Shown here: one piece after another, positions 10,367 through 21,805 of the stretch
How positions within the stretch are numbered: the stretch's first letter is position 1
How the letters are laid out: each line of letters opens with the position of its first letter
From: Mesodorylaimus sp. YZB2_4
Taxonomy: Eukaryota > Nematoda > Enoplea > Dorylaimida > Dorylaimidae
Length of the DNA: 64,000 nt
Assembly (NCBI GenBank): GCA_030248295.1
Contig: JASANH010001308.1
Coordinates: forward strand, 62,001 to 126,000
Direction: 5' to 3'
Translations under genes and position numbers: made by a program
Notes under the pieces: generated by a model
What the model was told of the DNA's origin: nothing
Database searches by the model: none
The model's input: only the letters and a program-made list of their open reading frames with translations

Positions 10367-11647
10367 TTACTTGCACGATGATCTCCCTCGACCAGCAAAC
10401 AAATTACATAAATAAGTGGACGCATCACGTTGTCGATCTCCTACAATTTTTATGACTCCTGCTAAAATCAATAATTTCATGGTCAAATTTACTGTTTGCA
10501 CAGCGTCAAAACAAGCCACCTCGTCGTTTTCTAATTTCATCAATCTTCGTCCACTTTCCTGATGAATGCATGTCCAAGAGAACGTCTGCACACTTTGCCG
10601 ATCTCGTCTCCTCGAAGTCAGACTGCTTGCCTCGGGTGAGTAGCCACTGGAAATGTCATCAGTCGAATCGGCGCTATCAGCGCAAACTCGCCTACTCAGC
10701 GTATTTTGCCTTATAAATTTCCCAACGGTCTCTTTATCAGCAGTTTCTAAAAAAACAGCTTCCCCACTTCCCGATACCACCAAATATCCGAAATATTCCC
10801 CATTCCAATCAGTGATCGACCACCGGCGCCACGCGATCTTGCTCAATTCGTGGTCGGCTTGCGATCGGGGAAAAAATCGTTTCGCCGATATCTGAGGGCT
10901 ACACGATTTCTGAAATGCCAGTACCGATTCGGTGGAACGTTGTATAGTCAGGATTAGGTTGCCACAAGCTTCGACTACCCAGCGACTCCCCGACTGAGAT
11001 AAAGCGAATCGTTGTAGCCAAGCGTCAAAAAGAGGGCAGCCATCACAATCAGTTATTTGCATTTCGGTGATTCGGGGTCCTATAAAACCAAAAATTCCTC
11101 ATTTTTTGAAAAAACTTATCCCAGCAAAGGTACTCTTTCGGTACCTCTTGACTGCTGGAAACTATGCACACCACAAGGAGATGAAAGCGAGTTGCGACTT
11201 ACCTTTGCGGGATAAGCAGCATTTTGTTGGTTCCTTATCACCAAGTGTTGTGACTGTGACAACTCGGAATAGCCTAGCATATGAAAAATACTGCAAGATA
11301 ACTGTTTTCTTCTTCCTCGTCGGCAAAACTGCCCATCGATTCCACGACTCGATCGACGAGGACGCGCCTTGTTGAGCATTGGCCGATATGTATTGCTTGC
11401 TCTGTTCGTCCTCCTCTTCCGCCTCCGCCTCCGCCTCCACTTCCCGTTCGCCCTCTCGGCTGACTGGTCTGATATCACCCTGAGTGGGGACACGGATACT
11501 ATTGTTGCCGAAACAGATCCTTCGAATTTCATTGTCCGCTTCTTCAGTGCCGTTCTCGCTTATCACAAAACTGCCCCCGTCGTCCGATTGACGGCCAGTG
11601 GCCAGCATCGGACCGAGATAAGGATACTTGCCGCTGCAGTTTGCCAT
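10367..11647 (-). CDS. Putative phospholipid-scramblase-like / Tubby-C-fold protein
   Basis: Two exons on the minus strand: 11647-11203 and 11079-10367, joined by a phase-1 GTAAGT..TTATAG intron, about 385 residues. The N-terminal third is low complexity, with an acidic EAEAEAEEEDE run. The second exon shows paired strand patterns such as ITDCDGCPLF, WVVEACGNLILTIQR and WSITDWNGEYFGYLVV, and a hydrophobic LTMKLLILAGVIKIV near the C-terminus. This order recalls scramblases and LURP-one/Tubby-C proteins, which end in a short MKALLLG-type membrane segment. The similarity is weak and no binding residue can be named, so the function is unproven. The gene is tail to tail with the Cys-loop receptor gene. 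Confidence 0.5.
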
Positions 11648-13107
11648 TCGACCAGCTGCCGCAACGAGTGAGACTGAATGAACGCTCGATCGAGTTCAGT
11701 CGACTTGTGTTGACTGAGGCGAAACTAAATTTACTGCGACGAACGGCGCTAATTGAAAAGAATTGGCCCAGCGAGCTTGTCTGTCCAATTTTAAAAATTG
11801 CTTCTCTAGAATTGGACTCGTCTTAGGAAGACATCTTATTTTAAATACTTCTAAGCAAGCATGCATTCCAACTCGTCCCTAGTCCCCAGTCTCTTCCAAA
11901 AGTAGGCCTAGGCTACCCATTGTTCCGTGGTTCCTAGTTTCCTCTAGGTTAGAGATGAGCTACCAGCGGCGGGTGCCCGTGGCTGGGCCTCGTCCAATGA
12001 TTCGTTTCGATCAGCACTCGTCTTCTAGAAACCTCCAGAGATCTTAGGCACACACAGGGTCAGGAGAAAATGAATTTCTTTTTTCCATTGCTTCTTCCTC
12101 TCGCCCGCTTTGCCCCATTAGCGCACTCTTCCATCTTGGCCCGAGCATGGAGCCGACACGATAGATCAAGGCCCCATCTGCACACCATTGAAAACACCAG
12201 CTAGTCACGGGGTCTAAAATGGAGCTATTAGCCGGTGCGCTTAGCCAAGATGAGACAAGGGAATGCGGGACCATGTTGGAAGGGGGTTACCTACGCAGCT
12301 GCACAAAGCATAGGTTCATTGTAGAACCGGAAGTAATATCGGGCATGCGTCTAGCTGAAAACAGTGCTGTTACATATCGCCAATATCAACTTGACGTGTC
12401 TTGAGGGGCAACAGCAGTCCGGATGCTCTGGGCTACCCGCCATTCACGATCAGTTTGAGAGAAAGAAATGCTCTGACATGTTTATCTGCCATTATAAACC
12501 CGAAATACTCATTCAGTTCCGTCTTGTTTTCCCTCTTTCAGTTCGCCTTCTAGGACTCAATTGATAAGACTGGTTGCCCGCTTATAGTTCCTCCAGGGTG
12601 TTTCACATGGAACCCGTAACACCAGCAGAATATTAAGCGGGGGATTACATAGAGTACTTTACTGACGATGAGGTAACTGAGCCGCTCTGCACTTTCCACG
12701 CATACATCACGCACAACATATTCTCCTCACGCACACACACTATCCTACCAAATTAATCCCTAAATACCGCACCCAAACGCCAGAGATCCTCCCCCCCTAC
12801 AAACCCTCGAATAGTCTCCCACAAGCCCATTTGAAATACTTATTTTGCTTGGATATTACTTGATAGTAACTCAGGAATAAGATCACAGGAAATTTGGACT
12901 TTCTAGGCCAAGACCTCCCAGACAAGGGCCGGACTACAGGACGGTCTAGTCTGGATGTGTGAATGGGGATGGTATGTAAAGATTCGTGTCTGTCGGCTCG
13001 TATTTTTGGATCTACGGTTTTGTAGACGCTCCTCTAGCAATCGATCTTCTGCAAGGAACCACCAGCTAGGGCATAACCGAATAAAAATGACATATTTTAT
13101 ATGTACA
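11648..13107. other. Intergenic DNA, no gene seen
   Basis: A short + strand open frame (11641-11826) overlaps the start of the minus-strand gene and has no family features. The rest is unremarkable sequence with CA- and C-rich stretches near 12720-12800. No splice-supported exon was found. Confidence 0.4.
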
Positions 13108-13356
13108 GCCGCGGTGGGTCAGTTGGTTAGGCGTTGGTCCCGCATTGCTATGGCCAGCAACCCTGACCACGAGGCGGCAGCTCTGTTCCAGCTGAGGACG
13201 GGTTTCGTAAATAAGGGGACCAGTCTTCGACGGCGACTTGGTAAGTCCGCACTTACAGGGGAGGGTTCGACTCCCGCCTCGGTACAAAATGATAGTCAAA
13301 GATGTGTTCGCTGTACAGTGCTTGGCTATGGATAAAATATGACGTGACTTGACATG
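13108..13356 (+). mobile_element. tRNA-derived SINE, family B, longest copy
   Basis: A box GGTCAGTTGGTTAGGCG lies near 13116, B box GGTTCGACTCCC at 13264-13275, then CGCCTCGGTACAAA and the shared tail CTTGGCTATGGATAAA..TGAC. About 60 bp more lie between the boxes than in the copy at 49646. No terminal duplication was recognised. Confidence 0.75.
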
Positions 13357-13359
13357 GGT

Positions 13360-13590
13360 CCGTCGCTGGCCTTGCACACCTGCCTCTGGGCGACTCGCCA
13401 ATTTGGCGAGTGGCGGATGCCGGGCGAGTAGAGAATGAGGAAATTGGCTCTCGAACAAGTCGGGAAGGTCCCCATTCTCGCCCAGTATCGTCGTGGCACG
13501 ATAATGCTGGCACAGGATGCCATCGTGTGGAGGTGCTCCTAGTGTAGACACACAGAGGAAAGCTGGTCATGTCACGGTTGCGCCTGTCAT
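13360..13590. repeat. Dispersed repeat C, copy
   Basis: Segments such as GTGGAGGTGCTCCTAGTG, AGACACACAGAGGAAAGCTGG and CCTGCCTCTGGGCGACTCG recur with changes at about 4760-4970, 21419-21655, 28095-28165 and 50545-50880, in both orientations. No coding frame and no end structure is clear; it may be the body of a SINE or MITE family. Confidence 0.5.
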
Positions 13591-14535
13591 ATCAGGACTG
13601 CTGGCCGGCTTTAGGCAAAACGGGCTGGAAGTCCCGTGAGGAAGCAACGAGCCCACTAAAATTTTTAAAACAGTTATATATTCTCAAAGTCGCCGTGGCC
13701 TAGCCATCTGCACTCACGATCACTCAGTGAGGACAGCCTGTGTCTTCTACTTCGAGTCCTCTGCTTTCTTACTCACCTAAAACTGCATACATACTTTAAA
13801 CTAGTCTGTACCATACTGGCGCGGTACTTCCTGCATGAAGCGCAAGGTCAATATGCGCAACTTGAATGGCATTCCACGAGTGAACATACTAGGGCTCTCC
13901 CAGAACGGGTCCCGCAGATTTTTATTTGAGGAGGCTAATTTCTAGTCTATCTAGGATGTTTATCAGTGTAGTGTATATGCGCAGTGCGAAGACGCAACAT
14001 GCCTTGCACATAACCCCAAGGGTAGCGCCTGCCTCTCCCACTGGGTCTTACGAGAGAACCTGGAGATCAGGTTGCCCTCGCAAACAAAGCGGTGAGTGTT
14101 AGACTCGCGGCCATGTAAATTATTGCGTCCCTCGAATGAACACACCTGCTCTTCGTGATCAGACAAAACAAGCTCTGAGGAGTATTTCAAGAACAACTGA
14201 CTCTGAGAGAAAGTACTGCACATGTACTTACGAGCCGTCCTTACCAACCCGGAAGCCGCTGTTTACCCTCGCTCGACACTCATCAAGATTCACTTTGATT
14301 GGAGACGGCTACAAACTGATCTTATTTCAGTCTTTTACTTACACCTCAAGAAAGTCCCGTGTTGGATGATGATGCCTTCCAAGTCCGCTCACACGAACTG
14401 CATAGGTACCAAATCAGTCAGTAGACCGCGCGTACCAGTGTATGCTTTACACCATAACCACTGTCGCCTGATCGTGAGTCGTATCCTCTCCTACTCAATA
14501 ATCAGTCAGCATGCAAGCACAAAGCAGGCAATAAT
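13591..14535. other. Intergenic DNA with SINE-like remnants
   Basis: A degraded A-box/B-box pair (GTCGCCGTGGCCTAGCC at about 13690, then ACTTCGAGTCCTC at about 13750) suggests a SINE remnant on +. Another tRNA-like stretch lies at 14010-14115 on the minus strand. No gene was seen. Confidence 0.4.
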
Positions 14536-16721
14536 TCAATCGTCATCGCTTTCTTCGATCACGTGGGCGGCTCTGCGTTTCGCTTCAGTTTTCTCACTCG
14601 ATTGACGATCTGCGAAACTTCTACTGGCACTGGCACTACGTGAATCATCTTCTTCATCGCTGTCAATAATTCTCTTCTGAGTCTGTTTACTCGACGAGCC
14701 CTTCTTTCGACTGTCCATATCACTGCCATATTCGTCCTCGTCTTCTTCTTCCTCGTCGTCGCTGAACGGTCTTCGACCACGTCCCATGGCGAGATCTTTA
14801 GCTCCTGACTTGTACCGATTCTTGATCGCTGACAACGAAACATCACCTTCTTCTGAATCGTGGCCACGATCCGGTTCCAAGAACGCCGCCGAAAGGGCCC
14901 TAGTGCCGCCTTGTGTGCGCTCACGCATACGACGCTGTTGAGACTCGCGACGAGCAGATGCTCGCATTCTTTCTTCTTCTTTCTAAAAATTAATTATTTT
15001 CATTTCTAAAATCATTCCAAACACTTACAGATAGCATACCTTGATCAACTCTTGTTTCACGGCTTCCGGATTCTTGCCAACCGCGGGCAACACCTTGACT
15101 TTATTTTGGGCTTTATTTGTCTTGTCCGCCATACTAAGCGTCATTTTGCGATGCGTAAAACTGTCAGTCGAATGCGGTCGGAATGTTAACTTCGTTCGAA
15201 ATACGTTTCGGCCTTGCAAACCCGTGCCTTGGCGAACGAACAAATGATGATGGTCGCCTTGCAGTGGATGCGTGTGAACATCGAATACTTCCGAGCCGAG
15301 GTACAGGGATAAGCTAAAACGCCAATTTAGAGATTCAGTGATCAACTACAATATCACCCCATCAGTCTCCTGTCACTCACCTCCCATCGGACCATCGAAC
15401 AATCTTAGCATTGCTTTCTCGTTTCAAGTTTCCATCTTCATCTAAACCAAGGCGCCATCGAATTGTGTTTTCGACTTTCAATTTTAGACGCGATCGGCCT
15501 TCCTCATCCAAAATTTCATCCTCGTCCACTTCGTCCTCGAACGTTTCAGGATCGAAAGGTCTTGGCTCGACGCTGAGAAAATTAGGGAACTTGACGAAAT
15601 GAATTTGATTCCCTAAATCGACGCTGATTTTTGGAATTTCCGCGTTCAAAATCGTTTCTTCTACGGGAGCACTCGCTTGACGTCGTGTATCATCATCCTG
15701 CAAATAAAAAAAATGGGATCACACCGATGAAACACATCAGAAGTATGAAAAATGCTACGCCTCACCTCCATTTCATCTCCATGAGCAGCTGGGCTTTGAT
15801 CACCTGCTGCAGCCGAATGATTTTTCTCTCCCTCATCACTGCTTGACGTAAGTACATCGTCCGCGTCACCAAACAGGTCAGCTGCGAAAATGAAATGGTT
15901 CGTGATTTAAAGTCCTGCTAAACCATAGAAAATCGATAGGAAAAAAGGCAGATACAACTCCAGAGCTCTGGAGCCAATGTCTGCCATGGAAAGTGTAAAG
16001 TTTTAATTAGGCCGAGTTATAAGTGAATATCAGATCAGGTATAAGAATTTCAGACCATGGCAAAATTGGTTTCTGAAAATGAGTCAAAAATTAAAGATTA
16101 GGCCTGGTAGATTCGAGTGATTTTTCTCACAAAAAATAATAATTTTGGAATCGGCCAAACTGTACAAATCTCAAATTTTGTAGTTGCGCCCCTTCAAAGC
16201 AACAAATCGTTAAATTAATGAGTAGGCGCAACCACCAATTATCAAGCCCGCCCATGTCCCGAAAGGTTCCGACTTTCGATCAAGCCTGGCCCCTTACCTT
16301 GTGTCGGACTCCTCACGTTAGCTGCACCCTCCGAAGAATCCGATCCAGGCGATTTAATCGCAACATGTTTTTTCGATTTTAATTTCGGTACGTCATCATC
16401 GTCGTCTTGCTCAGCCGATGGTTCTTCGGCTGGTTCGTCTTGGTCATCACTTCCAGCTTCTTTCTCCCGATCGCTGCCTGCTTCTTGCTCATCATCACTT
16501 TCTCGTTGACGATGTTCTTGTTCTCCGCCACTTTCGGCAGGCGATGAAGCTGCAGATGACGAAGACGATGACCGAATTTGACGTTTTCTGGAAACCGATT
16601 CCGATTGCCGTTTTCTGTTTTGACTCGATTCTTCCTCATCGTCGCTTTTCTGCTCTTCGGCGGATGCTATATGTTGTTCTTGTTCACTATCGGACGATGC
16701 TTGTTCTTCGGATGATGACAT
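14536..16721 (-). CDS. leo1: RNA polymerase-associated protein LEO1
   Basis: Five exons on the minus strand with matched phases: 16721-16298, 15881-15766, 15697-15381, 15313-15040 and 14982-14536, giving 525 residues. LEO1 is a PAF1-complex subunit that acts in the nucleus on elongating RNA polymerase II and helps histone modification. The family marks are clear: an acidic Ser/Glu/Asp-rich N-terminus, the ADLFGDADD motif at the start of exon 2, [24 protein letters not shown], then [28 protein letters not shown] and [21 protein letters not shown] in exons 3-4, and a charged tail ending EESDDD. Length is in the usual range. The start is the first Met of the acidic segment. It is divergent from the membrane-protein gene on +, 194 bp away. 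This is the most certain assignment in the window. Confidence 0.97.
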
Positions 16722-16915
16722 TTCGGATTCGCAAAGTTTAAAATAATTTCTCTACACACTTCTTTAAATTCGAGCGAAATGAAATAATCGAAAACCGAAA
16801 CCAGCCTCGGTGTATATATTGAAACTATTTCTCACTGCTTTAATGCTTGAATTAAGCCCTTTACCTACGGCTCACAACTGCCAGCAGAAAAAAATGCCTA
16901 ACAATGGTTAAAAAT
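16722..16915. promoter_or_regulatory. Short divergent intergenic region, likely bidirectional promoter
   Basis: Only 194 bp separate the LEO1 start codon on - from the proposed first ATG of the membrane-protein gene on +. The interval is AT-rich. No TATA box or other motif is claimed; the promoter role is inferred from layout. Confidence 0.45.
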
Positions 16916-18245
16916 ATGATGATTTTCTGTTTTTATGTATTTCTTTTTCTCTGCCTCAAGTAGAATCTCAGAATAAAAATCGTAGTAAGCGAGTGCGAAA
17001 TAGTGAAAAATTGTCAAAATAAGCTGAAGTTGCTCTGTGGACGGATCGACTGGGTCCAGTCACGAGGGTGGCCTGTCTTGGGATTTTTCTTTACTGCCGT
17101 TCTATTTCCTATCACTTTGATCATTCGTTTGAAATAGAAAATTGTGCTTTCGTCGATGGAATATGCACAATTATACGATAATCGACTCTCCGAAAATCGA
17201 CGAAGGGATCAAAGGAACTCGGGAAAGCTCAATTTCGACCACGACTGTAGCTCCTGCTACTGATGATCGCCTAATATTGATCTTAATCTTATCATTAGGT
17301 AGTGCTGGTGTGATTTTGGTTATTTTGACTTTATTTCTTTGTTGTTATTTTTATCGACTACGACAACGACGACGAAATTACCCGCTGACATTGACTTTAC
17401 AAAATCATACGACTGTTGTTGGTACTACCGATGACAACAGTGGAATCAGTTTTACGAGATCTAATCGTCCACGATCACCTGTCACGACCGAAGCTGATAT
17501 CTACGGTTGCGATCCATCTGATACAATCCGATCGCGGAATGGTATCGATTCCGGTCAATCATACGCATCGATCGATACGGATAAGTCAAAATCGGGATTA
17601 GGATTCGATAATCCGATATATAAAACGCACGAACGATCTATTATGCAGCCATTGGAATATCCATCAGTTTTTGATATTCGAGACGACAGTATTGGAATGG
17701 GTCCACGGAAAAATAGTTCGACCCCGTCCGCAATATTAACCGGTTTACCAGCCATGTTAGTCGTGGATGAATCAAGTGATGATCATCGGAGATTAGTACC
17801 CAATGATTGCTTATCAATGGAAATCGATCGTAGTCAACGTTGGTTACGAAATAATCGCGAAGCTCAACGGCGAGTGTACGAATCTGGACAAAATGGAGAC
17901 GACTCGGAGGATTTACCTTCGATTTATGTCCAGGAATCAGCTATGGCTGCCAGTATGGATGTGGGAGATAGTTCGAAATCTCAATTGAATCAAGCAGCTC
18001 CGAGAAAGAAATTACGTCGTCGATTAGCCGAAACCATCGCTAACGATCGGGTATTAGAAACGACGGTGACATTTACCAACGACGTATTGGAGTCACCAGC
18101 CACAACACCTACTCCACTTCTTCCTTTCACTAATAATAATTCATTGGAATCAATTAGTGAAAAACGAATACTCGATATTAAAAGGAAATATGACAGCGAT
18201 GACGACGATTTGGAAGTGATCTTTAAAGAAAGGACGCCTTTGTAA
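16916..18245 (+). CDS. Single-pass membrane protein with FDNPIY cytoplasmic motif
   Basis: The main exon 17138-18245 holds a short outer segment, one strong membrane helix (LILILILSLGSAGVILVILTL), a basic stop-transfer CYFYRLRQRRR, and about 300 cytoplasmic residues rich in Ser, Asp and Arg. A proposed first exon, 16916-16959, codes MMIFCFYVFLFLCL, a signal peptide, and joins in phase 2 through GTAGAA..AAATAG. Without it, translation would begin at the ATG at 17163. The cytoplasmic tail has GFDNPIYK, an NPxY-type motif known in LDL-receptor-like and other endocytosed receptors as a PTB-domain or clathrin-adaptor site. No extracellular domain is recognisable, and a larger ectodomain upstream is unlikely because LEO1 begins 194 bp away. 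The protein family is not recognised. Confidence 0.75.
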
Positions 18246-19363
18246 ATTATGCATTTGGAATGGGTTCACTGTGACCAGTGTTGACGGGCGTTGACGAGGA
18301 CCAGGATCGCGACGGACTGCCTTAGTATTATATCGGTGGCCGGTGAATTGTTGGATCTGTTTGAACTGTCTCGATCACTGTATGACCTCTGTAAGTGGTG
18401 GTTTACACGAGTCAGCTATGACTCGCTAACCTATGTACGCTAGGTATGTATGCTTTTGCGTGGCCTTGCTCCCTGCGACAACGATGGTTACTGTTTTGGC
18501 TTGCATCATATCATAGAGATCTGGCAATGCATTAATTAGGCTCTAAGGGATCTCGCAATTGCTCCTTTCTGGTTGTTTATCATGTGTGAGGGTGGATAAA
18601 GTGGTTCTTGACCAAATTGCGTTGGAAGGTGGCGAGGGTGTTGCATTGAGGTTTGGGTATGATGGTGAGGTGACGGAATGTCCTTTACGGTTTGGTGTGA
18701 TGTGGTGTGGTGTGGTGTGCTTGCTTGTGCCCTGTGACCACCTGGTGCGCAAAGCTACGGTGCAGTGTAAAGTATTTTGAGGAGTACTGGTTAGATGCGC
18801 ATTGCATTTTGTGGATCTTTCTGGCTGAAACATCACCTTTACGGGTGATTCTATCTAGAAGATCCATTGCCAGACGGGCCTCCAATAGGGTTCATCATTG
18901 GCAAAGAAGGAAGACACAGAAAGTTCGTGCTGCAGGTTTGTTCAGTATGTTGGTTGGGTTTGCACGGCATTCCAGTCTCCCGTCTGCACACAGTAAGCGC
19001 AGGCACACTTTGTGCACGTGTCTGGCTCACGTCATCGATGTCCTTTGATGTGTAATCTATCACTTCACTTTTCTTTGAAATGTGGGCATGTTTTGCCACA
19101 GATTCACGTACTAGTTTCTGGTCAAGATGTAGTCCACTGATTACACGGCCATCTCTAATTGGGCCTCCTCGAATTGAGTGGAAAAAATAGGGAAAAACTC
19201 GAAAACGTAACTGGGCTGGGCGGCCAGGGCGACCAAGGCAGTCGGGTGTGGAAATGGGCACGCAACTATTCCGGCACTAATTCCGGCTCCATATATAAGA
19301 CCAAAGGAGTGTTTATCGGTGGCTGGTGTTGTTGCTGTACATACTTTCGCTTTCATCCTGAAA
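18246..19363. other. Intergenic DNA, one unexplained minus-strand frame
   Basis: The + strand has a GGTGTGGTGTG run near 18700-18720. On the minus strand, 19180-19045 reads as an uninterrupted peptide including QKLVRESVAKHAHISKKSE and ends in a possible donor (GAC before GTGAGCC). No partner exon or family was recognised, so it is not called a gene. Confidence 0.35.
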
Positions 19364-20551
19364 ATGCAAATGATCTACGTCCTACTCGCCCTGGTGTGTG
19401 TTTGGCCAGCTGTCGTGCCTGGTGCAAAAACTGAGCGACTACATCATGTGGTGAAGAGGTGAGTGTGCCCGGCGTTAGTTATCAGTTCATTTTACCCGTA
19501 TATTTGGCTTATCAGTTCCCCACGGCTTTACAGTATTAGCGCACCATGCATTCCTGTGTGGCAATCAGTACTGTACACCAGGCATCTGTAATTGGCTTAT
19601 TAGTGCGCGATGCACTTACTTATAGTATAAGTTATCTCAATGCATGGCCAGGGCTTATAAGTACTGTCGGCTGTGCAAGCACCATGTCACCTCGAACCAA
19701 GCAGGACATTATCTCGCAGCATCTCTTCTTCAGGGCATTGACGGAACAAAATTTGACAGACCCAGGTTCGTGTGTGCAAACCTGTTTCATCAAACAGAAT
19801 CGTGCCGTTGCCGATGACGTGCCGTCGAACTTCAGCATTAACGCGACCAAAGTACGATCAGTGCCAAAGACACATCCTGCAGTCCGAGGATGCGAGTGAG
19901 TGCACTCCAACCATCCATGGCACATCTGAGATTACTATGGCTCTCATTTTAGGATCCATAACATTGCTGTGGAATGCCTGAAATCGTGCCCTCCATCCGA
20001 AGCCAAATTCCTGTACTTGGACAGCATATTGACCGAGAGTACCCAGTGCAATGTTACCGTGGACTGTAGGTTAGCGTGTGTGCAGTGGTGGCTTGTGTGC
20101 ATATTGCACTCCTTGCAGTGCTCAAGGCTCAGTGGGACTGCGTAGCTAATGAAAGCTTGGTGGCCGAGATTAAGTCTTGCAATACCAAGTGTCCATCAAT
20201 CCCGCTCGGTCTGACTGAATCGATCGGCTTGAACCCCAATGCCGCCCAAGTGGTCTATATCAACTATGAGTCCGATTCGAACCTCGTGGAGAAGGATTTG
20301 ATCGAATCGTGCAAGTAAGACTGCTTCTTCACATCCGATGCCAGTCTGGTATATTGCACCTTTACCCCAGGTCGGCCCAATGCCTCTGGCCATGTATGGA
20401 GCCCATTGTGGAGTCCCGATGTGGCGAGGCTGTGGCTGACCAGTCCAATGTCATTAATAAAGCGGAAATCCGATCAGTGGCGAATACATTCATTGGTTTG
20501 AAAGTGATCAAGGATATTCCTGCAGAATGTCGTAAATTCTTGGCCGAATAG
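19364..20551 (+). CDS. Secreted cysteine-rich protein of nematode type
   Basis: Five small exons with matching phases: 19364-19458, 19734-19895, 19953 to about 20065, about 20118-20315 and about 20371-20551. Exon 1 encodes a signal peptide beginning MQMIYVLLALVCVWPAVV. The mature part has repeated Cys-x3-Cys pairs (CVQTC, CLKSC, CNTKC, CLWPC) with single cysteines between them, and no membrane segment. The spacing recalls nematode extracellular families such as DUF19/T20D4.11-like or the chondroitin proteoglycan 4 domain, but no specific match is claimed. It ends KVIKDIPAECRKFLAE. About 1.2 kb downstream lies a decayed copy of exons 4-5, so this gene belonged to a tandem array. Confidence 0.75.
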
Positions 20552-21418
20552 GCATTCGTGGCTGTCTTTGTTCTTCCTGGTTTGCTGGGTCAGTGCAATA
20601 TTTTTATTTTTTATCCGTGAGAGTAAATGGATCTTGCTAATTGCCTCTTGCTTGTATTGACAGGAGTCGTAAAGAGGCGAAATTTTGTGTTTATAAGTCA
20701 TCAGGGATATACAGTAGGTCATGGCAAAATGTGCGTTGTGGAACCATGACTGGCGTCCATTGGGTTGTACCAGCAACAGTGTACCCTGGCGCCTTGTATG
20801 TAGGTTATGGCGAGAGAGAGGATTTTTGGTCTACCCTGCCTGCGGAAAGCCAAAACCCTCCGGTTGATGTTTCATAAGCCTGAGACCCGCCTTGCTACAC
20901 GCAGAGTTTTGTCCCACTTTGGTCGGACACACTGTCTCCTACGCCTGCCGAATGGTGGCAACAGTCAACACCAGGGATGGATGGACCATCACCAATCATC
21001 ACGTTACCCTGGAGGCTGGAGTCCCCTGCAGCTTAAAAGGAGGGCGATCCTGGGATTCAAAAAGGGACTTACGGTACTTTCAAACGGGCTATATGCCCTT
21101 TATACTGGCCGTAATTTATTCGGGAAACGGGTGTCGGTCATGTCTCTCGCGTGATATAGCGGAGCCCTGCAAGTTTTCTAAATGTGATGGTTCAATGGTC
21201 CGTGGTCTCTTGGTCAAAACGCACTCTAATGTCTCAACCACAGAATGCATTTATGAACAATCTTTACCTCCTAATTTTTCTGAGCACTAGAGCCAGTATG
21301 TTTGAGAAAAAAATGCGAAACGTTTCTGAGCATTGGATCCAATGTTTCTGCGGGAAGTTTTTTTATAACTTTTGTGGGCCGAAACGCTGTTTGCCTCTAG
21401 CCGGCCCAGTCAAACCTT
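20552..21418. other. Intergenic DNA, no gene seen
   Basis: Several open frames of 78-132 codons overlap at 20641-21290, but none has a recognisable domain or supporting splice sites, and they overlap in different frames. It is probably repeat-derived. Confidence 0.35.
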
Positions 21419-21655
21419 ATAAGCAAGGGCTGTGCGGGACCGGCACACACAGAAGCTTCCCTCTGCGCGTCTCCACTAGGAGCACCTCCGCGCGAGGGCA
21501 TCCTGGACAGCACACCGACTTCCTCGGACAATGGCGGGGGGGGAGCTTTGAACCCTGCCGGTGTTCGACAGCCGAGACTGTCTTCTCGTTTGGCTTCCGT
21601 CTCTCCACTCGGTGCACCTCGACGGTACCGGGTGAGTCACCCACGGCCTGGCGTG
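21419..21655. repeat. Dispersed repeat C, copy
   Basis: The order CACACACAGAAGCTTCCCTC, TCTCCACTAGGAGCACCTCC and CCGTCTCTCCACTCGGTGCA, then GGTGAGTCACCCACGGCCT, parallels 50545-50880 in the same orientation. It directly abuts a minus-strand SINE at 21656. Confidence 0.55.
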
Positions 21656-21786
21656 CAAGGTCAGCGAGGGTTTATGGTTCGCAAACCGACCTCCATCACC
21701 GGGGATCGAACCCGATACGAGTACAGCCCATCGCTCCCAAGAAATACGGAGAGACGAATGCCGAACCGCTGCACCACCGCGGCTGC
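21656..21786 (-). mobile_element. tRNA-derived SINE, family A
   Basis: Read on the minus strand it begins GCCGCGGTGGTGCAGCGGTT, continues through CGGCATTCGTCTCTCCGTAT, has the B box GGTTCGATCCCCGGTGATGG, and ends TAAACCCTCGCTGACCTTG. The copy at 47401-47565 on + is closely similar. Confidence 0.8.
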
Positions 21787-21805
21787 ACTGTGAAATGTAG
21801 CCATG

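Noticed and set aside
10653-10895. + strand frame of 80 codons
   Set aside because: It is the reverse shadow of exon 2 of the scramblase-like gene on -.
11369-11671. + strand frame of 100 codons with LRLRLHFPF
   Set aside because: It is the shadow of the acidic exon 1 of the minus-strand gene.
13108-13356. A functional tRNA gene
   Set aside because: A and B boxes are present, but there is no cloverleaf and the 3' tail is shared with other SINE copies.
16418-16741. + strand frame of 107 codons
   Set aside because: It lies opposite the LEO1 acidic exon and has repeat-like composition.
18690-18720. GGTGTGGTGTG run as a telomere-like or regulatory repeat
   Set aside because: It is only a few units long and not a nematode telomere motif.
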